Part shown: positions 1-5,135 of the stretch, piece by piece
How positions within the stretch are numbered: position 1 is the first letter of the stretch
How the letters are laid out: each line of letters starts with the position of its first letter
NCBI GenBank assembly: GCA_947627075.1
Contig: CANQUR010000066.1
Coordinates: 1 to 8,355, forward strand
Reading direction: 5' to 3'
Length of the DNA: 8,355 bases
Source of the DNA: an uncultured Clostridia bacterium
GTDB lineage: Bacteria; Bacillota; Clostridia; Christensenellales; Pumilibacteraceae
Program-made: the position numbers and the translations under genes
Notes under the pieces: generated by a model
What the model saw: only the letters and a program-made list of their open reading frames with translations
Told to the model about the DNA's origin: nothing
Database searches by the model: none

Positions 1-2
1 TC

Positions 3-1160
3 CTAATGAGCCATTTCCACGGCTTTCTTTGCCGCAGAACGAAGGTCGTCGCACGCGTAAATTTTGAGCCCCGATTCTTTGAGAATGCTTTTGCCCTTCT
101 CGACATTTGTCCCGTCCAGTCTTACGATAAGAGGAACGTTGAGCCCCACTTCTCTTGCGGCTATAACTATACCCTCGGCAATTACGTCGCATTTGACTAT
201 GCCGCCGAAAATGTTGACCAAAATCGCCTTTACGCTCGGGTCGGACAAAATCTTGAATGCCGCCGTAACTCTTTCGGTCGTCGCCGTTCCGCCTACGTCA
301 AGGAAGTTAGCGGGTTCGCCGCCGAAAGCGTGAATTATGTCCATGGTCGCCATAGCGAGCCCCGCGCCGTTTACCATACAACCTATTGAGCCGTCAAGCG
401 AAACATAGTTAAGATCGTGCTTGCCCGCCTCGTACTCTTTCGGATTTTCTTCGTCGACATCGCGAAGCTCGACAATGTCGGGATGACGGAACAATGCGTT
501 ATCGTCGAAGTTGACCTTTCCGTCGATAGCTATAAGTTTACCCTCTTCGGTTTCCACAAGCGGATTGATCTCCACAAGCGAGCAATCCTTATCTATAAAG
601 AGCTTATACATATTTTTGAGCATTGCAATAAACTCTTTTGTATTCTCTTTGGGAATGCCTATCTTCTTTGCCACATATCGCGCCTCGTAATCGCGAAGCC
701 CCGTAACGGGACTGACAAGCTGTTTTACTATGAGCTCGGGCTTTGTCGCCGCGATCTCCTCTATCTCCGTTCCGCCCGCGCCGGAAGCGATGATTATGAC
801 GGAAGCATTCTCGTTATCTACTGCAAGAGAAAGATAATATTCTTTCTTTATATTTACGGCGCCCGTTACCAAAACCTTGCGAACAAGCTTGCCTTCGGCG
901 CCCGTTTGCCTGTTTATGATACGCATACCTAGTATTTTGTCTGCCGCAGACTCGACTTCCGCAAGCGATCGAGCGAGTTTTACGCCGCCCGCTTTGCCCC
1001 TGCCTCCGCAATGAGCTTGCGCCTTTACAACATAAGCCTTGTCCGAAAGCTTCTTTGCGCATTCGACCGCTTCTTCTTTTGTGTAAGCCACATATCCCTG
1101 TTGAGTAGCTACGCCGTAAGAAGCGAACAATTCCTTTGCTTGATATTCGTGAATTTTCAT
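3..1160 (-). CDS. sucC: Succinyl-CoA synthetase (succinate-CoA ligase), beta subunit
   Basis: This 385-residue protein is the nucleotide-binding beta subunit of succinyl-CoA synthetase, which works with SucD to convert succinyl-CoA + NDP + Pi to succinate + NTP + CoA in the cytoplasm. It is complete and close to the E. coli length (388). The N-terminus MKIHEYQAKELF is typical. The ATP-grasp region carries K46 and GGRGK at 52-56. The Mg-binding positions known from E. coli SucC are kept as N199 (EINP) and D213 (AIDGK). The C-terminal ligase domain shows NGAGLAM (264-270), FLDVGG (286-291) and NIFGGIVKCD (316-325). The ATG is preceded by AAGGAG with 5-nt spacing; this site overlaps the korC stop, leaving a 9-bp gap. 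It is the last gene of the kor operon in view. The bases after its stop (TAGGA) look like the start of a ribosome binding site, so sucD is probably next, outside the window. Residue 20 is Gln, not the Pro of ATP-type enzymes such as E. coli. Confidence 0.97.
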   Translation of the reverse strand: MKIHEYQAKELFASYGVATQQGYVAYTKEEAVECAKKLSDKAYVVKAQAHCGGRGKAGGVKLARSLAEVESAADKILGMRIINRQTGAEGKLVRKVLVTGAVNIKKEYYLSLAVDNENASVIIIASGAGGTEIEEIAATKPELIVKQLVSPVTGLRDYEARYVAKKIGIPKENTKEFIAMLKNMYKLFIDKDCSLVEINPLVETEEGKLIAIDGKVNFDDNALFRHPDIVELRDVDEENPKEYEAGKHDLNYVSLDGSIGCMVNGAGLAMATMDIIHAFGGEPANFLDVGGTATTERVTAAFKILSDPSVKAILVNIFGGIVKCDVIAEGIVIAAREVGLNVPLIVRLDGTNVEKGKSILKESGLKIYACDDLRSAAKKAVEMAH

Positions 1161-1169
1161 AATAGCTCC

Positions 1170-1706
1170 TTAAATATTTTTGGCGAGCTTTTCGCCTGCG
1201 TACAATGCCTTACGATTTATCTCCTCGGTGCCCTTTGGTATATGACGGAAAACCGCTTCTTCCAAATCCTTTGTTCCTACAAGTTTGAGCGCCTCGTTGA
1301 TAGCCGCAACGGCAACGATATTCGCGGTGAACGCCTTGCCCACCTCGGTCTTTGCCGTATCCAAAATAGGCAACGAGTACACTTTTTTCGCTTTGAGATC
1401 CTTTGGAAGTTCAAGCGACGAATCAGCCATAACAATGCAATTTTCATCCACTCCTGCGGCATACTTATCGAGCGAAACTTGCGTAAGAGCAAGCAAAAAC
1501 GTTGGTTTGGTTACTTTTGTAAATCCTATCGCTTCGTCGGAGATTATTACTTCGGCTTTGCACATTCCGCCTCGCGCCTCGGGGCCGTAAGATTGAGATT
1601 GAGCCGTGTTTTTGCCTGCGATAATTGCCGCTTCGGCAAGAATTATGGTGGCAAGGATAACGCCTTGTCCGCCCGAGCCTGCGAGTCTAATTTCCATTTT
1701 ACTCAT
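1170..1706 (-). CDS. korC: 2-oxoacid:ferredoxin oxidoreductase gamma subunit (2-oxoglutarate type)
   Basis: This 178-residue protein is the gamma subunit of the four-subunit 2-oxoacid:ferredoxin oxidoreductase, the domain that helps bind CoA. The family pattern is clear: MEIRLAGSGGQGV near the N-terminus (GSGGQG at 10-15) and YGPEARGGMCKAEV at 40-53. Its length is normal for a stand-alone gamma subunit. The ATG follows the korB stop with no gap (TAAATG), and AGGAGG inside the end of korB lies 8 nt upstream. That favours this ATG over the one three codons later, although the later one gives the more typical MEIRLAGSGGQG start. It lies between korB and sucC in one operon. The family label is firm. 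The 2-oxoglutarate specificity is inferred from the neighbouring sucC; branched-chain 2-oxoacid enzymes have very similar gamma subunits. Confidence 0.92.
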   Translation of the reverse strand: MSKMEIRLAGSGGQGVILATIILAEAAIIAGKNTAQSQSYGPEARGGMCKAEVIISDEAIGFTKVTKPTFLLALTQVSLDKYAAGVDENCIVMADSSLELPKDLKAKKVYSLPILDTAKTEVGKAFTANIVAVAAINEALKLVGTKDLEEAVFRHIPKGTEEINRKALYAGEKLAKNI

Positions 1707-2528
1707 TTACTTGCCCTCCTTTAATCTATCGATTATCTTTTGATATTCATCGGTGAATTCGGGGAAGTCGTTCTCCACAAGCTTACCGAGGATGAACTTA
1801 CCTTCTCTTTCCTCTCGCGGCAAAGTCTTGGCTTGTTCGACCGTAATGGTGTTGTCGCGTTGGAATTTCATCATATCCACGGCGCTACCCTTCTTATTCT
1901 TTCTACCATAATAAGTGGCGCAAATACCGGCGCAATCGATGAGCGAAAAGCCCTTATGCTTTAAGCCGTTTTCAATGAGCTTTATGGTTTGAGTTGCGTG
2001 ATAAGCGGTACCCCTTGCGGTGTAACTTGCTCCCGCAGCCTCGGCAAGCGCGGCAATATCGAAAGGTCTGTCTATGTTGCCGTAAGGCGCAGTCGTGGCA
2101 AAGTCGCCCGTCGGAGTCGTGGGCGAGAACTGTCCGCCCGTCATTCCGTAAATATCGTTGTTGAAAACAATGACCGTGATGCCGATATTTCGACGAGCGG
2201 CATGGATAAGGTGATTTCCGCCTATTGCCGCACAGTCGCCGTCGCCTGCTATAACGATAACTTCGAGGTCGGGTCGAGCCATCTTTACTCCCGTGGCAAA
2301 AGCGATCGCTCTACCGTGAGTTGTGTGCATGGTTTGAAAGTCCATGTAACCCGCGGCTCTCGACGCACAGCCTATACCGGAAACCAAACATACCTTTTCT
2401 TGATCGATACCGAGGTTTTTTACGGCTTGCGCAACGTCGCGCATAAGTATACCGTGTCCGCAACCGGGACACCAAATGTGCGGAAGATGTTCTTCGCGCA
2501 TGTACTTTGTAATGAGTTCGCTTGCCAT
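1707..2528 (-). CDS. korB: 2-oxoglutarate:ferredoxin oxidoreductase beta subunit (TPP-binding)
   Basis: This 273-residue beta subunit binds thiamine diphosphate and one [4Fe-4S] cluster, and holds the active site where the 2-oxoacid is decarboxylated. Visible motifs are WCPGCGHG (C20, C23), GIGCASR (C54) and CATYYGRKN (C203); these four cysteines match the cluster ligands known in this family. The TPP/Mg motif is GDGDCAAIGGNH (from 95) ending at NNDIYGMTGGQ (123-133), followed by SPTTP, typical of the KorB/VorA group. The length is normal. The start codon overlaps the korA stop by one base (TAATG) and has GAGGAGGT just upstream, so translation of the two subunits is probably coupled. Substrate choice (2-oxoglutarate, not 2-oxoisovalerate or pyruvate) is inferred from co-transcription with sucC. 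The motifs alone do not prove it. Confidence 0.95.
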   Translation of the reverse strand: MASELITKYMREEHLPHIWCPGCGHGILMRDVAQAVKNLGIDQEKVCLVSGIGCASRAAGYMDFQTMHTTHGRAIAFATGVKMARPDLEVIVIAGDGDCAAIGGNHLIHAARRNIGITVIVFNNDIYGMTGGQFSPTTPTGDFATTAPYGNIDRPFDIAALAEAAGASYTARGTAYHATQTIKLIENGLKHKGFSLIDCAGICATYYGRKNKKGSAVDMMKFQRDNTITVEQAKTLPREEREGKFILGKLVENDFPEFTDEYQKIIDRLKEGK

Positions 2529-3658
2529 TATTTTACCTCCTCGACCGCTTTGATGATCTCACTCGGCGTAATTACCGTACCGTCGACCTTGCCTACAAAG
2601 CCTATCTTGCAATCCTTGACGATCCTTTGGACTTCCAAAAGGATCTGTCCGTAATTGTGTTCGGCAACAATTATATTTTTTACCTTCTTCGAAAGCGCTT
2701 TGAGCTGTTTTTCCGGGAAAGGCCAAACGGTTATCGGACGGAAATATCCTACTTTTTTGCCCTTTGCTCGAAGCTCATCCACTGCCGACATAACGCACCT
2801 TGTCGTGCCGCCATAACAAACTATGACAGTATCTGCGTCGTCGCAATACTTTTCTTCGACTTGAACTATATCGTCAACATTATGCTCTATCTTTTGCATA
2901 AGCCTTGTCACAAGCTGACCTGCGATCTCGTTGTTGTTTGTCGGGAAGCCGTCGGCGCCGTGCGCAAGACCGGTGATATTATATCTGATATCATAGCCCG
3001 TAAGGTGGAAACGCGGAACGTCCTCACCCTCGCATACATGATAAGGAAGGTGCAACGTGTCGGGGCGCTGTTTCATTCTTCTTTCGATTATTTCGATATT
3101 TTCATCGTCGTCGATTTCGATACCTTCTCTTAAATGTCCGACGATCTCATCCATAAGGAAAATTACCGGAGTACGATACTTTTCCGCAAGATTGAACGCG
3201 CGTATGGCAAGATGATAACATTCTTGCACCGAAGAAGGCGAAATCGCTATTATGGAATGATCTCCGTGCGTGCCCCATCTCGCTTGCATAACGTCGCTTT
3301 GCGAGGGAGACGTGGGAAGTCCCGTCGAGGGACCGGAACGTTGAACGTCCACTATTACGCATGGTATTTCGGTCATGCACGCATAACCTATGTTTTCCTG
3401 TTTAAGCGAAAAGCCCGGTCCGCTTGTTGCCGTCATCGACTTTGTTCCTACGGCAGACGCGCCGATTATAGCCGCCATACTTGCTATCTCGTCCTCCATT
3501 TGAATGAAGTGGCCGCCCACTTGCGGAAGTCTTACCGCGGATTGCTCGGCTATTTCGGTAGAAGGCGTAATGGGATAACCGGCAAAGAATCTCATTCCGG
3601 CTTTTATTGCGCCCTCAACGCAAGCCTCGTTTCCTTGCATCAAAACTCTATTCTTCAT
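2528..3658 (-). CDS. korA: 2-oxoglutarate:ferredoxin oxidoreductase alpha subunit
   Basis: This 376-residue alpha subunit supplies the pyrimidine side of the TPP site and helps position substrate and CoA. Motifs in order are VLMQGNEACVEGAIKAG (5-21), GYPITPSTE (27-35), the conserved acidic segment QMEDEIASM (53-61), TSGPGFSLKQE (78-88), QRSGPSTGLPT (106-116) and FRPITVWPFP (306-315). It has no fused gamma domain at the N-terminus, which agrees with the separate korC gene. The ATG at 3658 has a very strong GAGGAGGT at 3664-3671, spaced 5 nt, lying inside the end of korD. The coding regions of korD and korA overlap by 11 bp, and korA ends in a 1-bp overlap with korB. The spacing suggests that all subunits are made from one mRNA in similar amounts. 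A branched-chain 2-oxoacid enzyme (VorB-like) is the main alternative. Confidence 0.94.
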   Translation of the reverse strand: MKNRVLMQGNEACVEGAIKAGMRFFAGYPITPSTEIAEQSAVRLPQVGGHFIQMEDEIASMAAIIGASAVGTKSMTATSGPGFSLKQENIGYACMTEIPCVIVDVQRSGPSTGLPTSPSQSDVMQARWGTHGDHSIIAISPSSVQECYHLAIRAFNLAEKYRTPVIFLMDEIVGHLREGIEIDDDENIEIIERRMKQRPDTLHLPYHVCEGEDVPRFHLTGYDIRYNITGLAHGADGFPTNNNEIAGQLVTRLMQKIEHNVDDIVQVEEKYCDDADTVIVCYGGTTRCVMSAVDELRAKGKKVGYFRPITVWPFPEKQLKALSKKVKNIIVAEHNYGQILLEVQRIVKDCKIGFVGKVDGTVITPSEIIKAVEEVK

Positions 3659-3848
3659 CCCTGACCTCCTCTATATAAATTGCGTAATCCGGACATCTTA
3701 ACTCGCACAAGCCGCACTTGATACAATCGTTCGGATTTACGACCGTAACTTTTTCTTTGACAATTTTGAGTACCTTCTTCGGGCAAAATTCGGCGCATAT
3801 TCCGCACCCCTTGCACCAGGAAGGCTCGACAACCAATCTTTTAGTCAT
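3648..3848 (-). CDS. korD: Ferredoxin-type delta subunit of 2-oxoglutarate oxidoreductase, two [4Fe-4S] clusters
   Basis: This 66-residue protein has two classic CxxCxxCxxxCP clusters, with cysteines at 12, 15, 18, 22 and at 42, 45, 48, 52, each followed by Pro. It should carry two [4Fe-4S] clusters that pass electrons between the cluster of the beta subunit and free ferredoxin. The start is taken as the ATG at 3848, because AGGAG (3857-3861) sits 8 nt upstream. A TTG start at 3878 in the same frame would add ten residues, but it has no good ribosome binding site and lies inside an inverted repeat. It is the first gene of the operon and overlaps korA by 11 bp. Its size and position (D-A-B-C order) are normal for KorD/VorD-like subunits in anaerobes. 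Confidence 0.93.
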   Translation of the reverse strand: MTKRLVVEPSWCKGCGICAEFCPKKVLKIVKEKVTVVNPNDCIKCGLCELRCPDYAIYIEEVRDEE

Positions 3849-3856
3849 ATAAATAG

Positions 3857-3861
3857 CTCCT
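3857..3861 (-). promoter_or_regulatory. Ribosome binding site that fixes the korD start
   Basis: AGGAG on the minus strand lies 8 nt before the ATG at 3848. It decides the korD start in favour of the 66-residue protein over the ten-residue longer reading from TTG at 3878. The inverted repeat at 3867-3887 ends only 5 nt upstream of it. Confidence 0.8.
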
Positions 3862-3866
3862 GTTAA

Positions 3867-3887
3867 ATTTGGATACAAAATCCAAAT
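3867..3887. promoter_or_regulatory. Perfect 8-bp inverted repeat in the kor operon leader
   Basis: ATTTGGAT (3867-3874) and ATCCAAAT (3880-3887) are exact reverse complements separated by 5 bases. The element lies directly upstream of the korD ribosome binding site and, if the candidate promoter at 3914-3941 is right, about 20-40 nt downstream of the transcription start. It could be an operator for a dimeric regulator or an mRNA hairpin beside the ribosome binding site. It is not followed by a T-run, so it does not look like a terminator. The symmetry is certain; the function is inferred. Confidence 0.5.
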
Positions 3888-3913
3888 GATATTTTATCAC
3901 AACCAAAAACAAA

Positions 3914-3941
3914 AGTATATTGTTTTCATGCCGTCATACAA
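3914..3941 (-). promoter_or_regulatory. Candidate promoter for korDABC-sucC
   Basis: Read on the minus strand, TTGTAT (3936-3941) and TATACT (3914-3919) are separated by 16 bp. The -10 box matches the consensus at five of six positions; the -35 box is weak, only the first three bases fitting. A weak -35 is common at promoters activated by LysR-type proteins, and a LysR gene is transcribed divergently from here. The start would be near 3907, giving a leader of about 60 nt. A second -10-like TAAAAT lies at 3891-3896 but has no fitting -35. Confidence 0.4.
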
Positions 3942-4011
3942 CATTTTTATGATTAAATAGCAACAACTAAAAGACTGTGGAGAATTTTTTTTAGACAATT
4001 AAACGGTTTAT

Positions 4012-4022
4012 GGCTTCAAGCC
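4012..4022. promoter_or_regulatory. Small near-palindrome upstream of the lysR promoter (possible operator)
   Basis: GGCTT (4012-4016) and AAGCC (4018-4022) form perfect 5-bp arms around one base. The centre is about 52 bp upstream of the predicted lysR start and just outside its -35 box. A second short symmetric element, TAAAC-G-GTTTA at 4000-4010, lies beside it. LysR-type proteins bind imperfect dyads in this kind of position, but neither site is a textbook T-N11-A box, so the assignment is tentative. Confidence 0.25.
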
Positions 4023-4033
4023 CGTCTATTCGG

Positions 4034-4062
4034 TTGATTTTATCGATTTTTTGGAGTATAAT
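4034..4062 (+). promoter_or_regulatory. Sigma-70/sigma-A type promoter of the lysR gene
   Basis: TTGATT (4034-4039) and a perfect TATAAT (4057-4062) are separated by the optimal 17 bp. Transcription should start near 4069, about 19 nt before the ATG at 4088. AAAAGGA (4074-4080) serves as ribosome binding site with 7-nt spacing. The promoter is close to consensus, suggesting substantial constitutive expression unless repressed. Confidence 0.75.
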
Positions 4063-4087
4063 CAAGACATAACAAAAGGAACGTATC

Positions 4088-5026
4088 ATGAATTTTTCCA
4101 ATCTCGAATATTTTGCGGTTGTAGCCGAAGAACTCAACGTGACAAAAGCCGCCGAAAGACTTTATATTTCACAACAATCGCTCTCAAATCAAATAATAAA
4201 ACTCGAAAACGAGCTTAACGTCAAACTTTTTACTCGCACGCCTTCTCTTTCGCTTACGTATGCGGGCTCATGCCTACTCGACCATGCGCGACACATTCTC
4301 GACCTTCACAATCAAATGTTAAGCGAAATAGAGGATATTAAAAACAACAAGCGCGGCATGATAAAGATAGGCGTTTCCCACACACGCGGCAGAGTGCTGC
4401 TTCCAAACATATTGCCTTCTTTTCAAGCAAAATACCCCCTTTATGAGGTCAATTTGATAGAGGGAAACACCGAAACTCTCGAAAATAAGCTTCGTCACGG
4501 GGAGATCGACGTTGTTTTGAGCTTTACTCCGCGTATTCAGGACGGCATAGAAAGTATAAAGCTCGTTACCGACAGATTGCTTTTGGTCGTACATCGAAAA
4601 TTTATGAACGAACTGTTCGGCGAAAAGACCGATTATATGCGCGGAAAGTTTTCGCAATCGGTGGATATTGCCGCCTTCAAAAATTGTCCGTTTTTGTTGC
4701 TCACAAAGGGAAACAGAATAAGAACGCTGATGGACAATTACATGTCAAAAAACAAAATATCCCCAAATATCATTCTCGAAACCGAAAACACCGAAACGGC
4801 GTTCGCTCTTGCGCTTAAAGGCATGGGGATCGCGGTCTATCCCGAAATGTTCCTAACGTCTGCCGCCGTCTATAACGAAGTGGACTTCTTCCCCATTACA
4901 AGCGAAGAAACTCTTGCCACTCTTGCGGTAAGCTATGCGCAAGGCAGATATTTGTCCAAAGCAGTACAAGATTTTATAGAAATAGCAGTAAACAATTGGC
5001 AAAATAAGGCAAAAATCGACAGTTGA
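4088..5026 (+). CDS. LysR-family transcriptional regulator, divergent from the kor-suc operon
   Basis: This 312-residue protein is a full-length LysR-type regulator. The N-terminal winged helix-turn-helix is clear: NLEYFAVVAEELNVTKAAERL, then ISQQSLSNQIIKLENELNVKLFTR (about 5-50). The linker helix follows to about 88. The effector-binding domain of the periplasmic-binding-protein fold starts at MIKIGVSHTRGR (91-102), with typical LENKLRHGEIDVVLSF (131-146), LLLVVHR (164-170) and ALKGMGIAVYPEM (242-254). It acts as a cytoplasmic DNA-binding dimer or tetramer. Divergent orientation across 239 bp from korDABC-sucC makes that operon, and itself, the likely targets; this is inference from layout. 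The effector cannot be read from sequence; a metabolite near the 2-oxoglutarate/succinate node would be the simplest guess. No subfamily (CysB, GltC and so on) can be named with confidence. Two hairpins follow the gene. Confidence 0.93.
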   Translation: MNFSNLEYFAVVAEELNVTKAAERLYISQQSLSNQIIKLENELNVKLFTRTPSLSLTYAGSCLLDHARHILDLHNQMLSEIEDIKNNKRGMIKIGVSHTRGRVLLPNILPSFQAKYPLYEVNLIEGNTETLENKLRHGEIDVVLSFTPRIQDGIESIKLVTDRLLLVVHRKFMNELFGEKTDYMRGKFSQSVDIAAFKNCPFLLLTKGNRIRTLMDNYMSKNKISPNIILETENTETAFALALKGMGIAVYPEMFLTSAAVYNEVDFFPITSEETLATLAVSYAQGRYLSKAVQDFIEIAVNNWQNKAKIDS

Positions 5027-5047
5027 ATTATTGTCAATACTACAATA

Positions 5048-5073
5048 AAAAGACTGTTATAAAACAGTCTTTT
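5048..5073. terminator. Hairpin terminator after the lysR gene, probably bidirectional
   Basis: AAAAGACTGTT (5048-5058) and AACAGTCTTTT (5063-5073) form a perfect 11-bp stem with a 4-nt loop. There is an A-run before and a T-run after, so it could stop transcripts from both strands. It begins 21 bp after the lysR stop. The G+C content of the stem is modest. Confidence 0.7.
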
Positions 5074-5091
5074 CACAACGAAATATTTTAT

Positions 5092-5120
5092 AAAAGCGCA
5101 CCTTCGCAAAGTGCGCTTTT
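5092..5120. terminator. Hairpin terminator for the lipoprotein gene, probably bidirectional
   Basis: AAAAGCGCAC (5092-5101) and GTGCGCTTTT (5111-5120) form a perfect 10-bp stem with a 9-nt loop. On the minus strand it lies 15 bp after the lipoprotein stop and ends in a T-run. With its GC-rich stem core it is the stronger of the two hairpins in this convergent gap. Confidence 0.8.
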
Positions 5121-5135
5121 AATGTATTTGCATTT

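Noticed and set aside
1011..1724. A 237-codon plus-strand open frame opposite sucC and korC.
   Set aside because: It lies antisense to two well-recognised genes, has low-complexity, Cys/Phe/Arg-rich translation with no domain, and no ribosome binding site that I can see. It is a shadow frame.
1989..3664. Three consecutive plus-strand open frames opposite korB and korA (1989-2654, 2522-3133, 3134-3664).
   Set aside because: The matching minus-strand frames give clear KorA and KorB motifs throughout. The antisense translations show no family features, and such frames are expected from the codon use of the real genes.
3849..3878. A longer korD start from TTG at 3878.
   Set aside because: The ATG at 3848 has AGGAG at proper spacing and gives the usual ferredoxin N-terminus; the added ten residues are atypical and the TTG lies inside the inverted repeat.
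3969..3978. The 10-mer AAAAGACTGT occurs here and again in the lysR terminator stem at 5048-5057.
   Set aside because: A ten-base match in AT-rich intergenic DNA is plausible by chance, and flanking bases do not extend it.
3967..3994. CTAAAA / TTTTAG hairpin followed by a T-run in the divergent region, resembling a terminator.
   Set aside because: The stem has only 6 A/T-rich pairs and a 16-nt loop, and no transcript is expected to end there.
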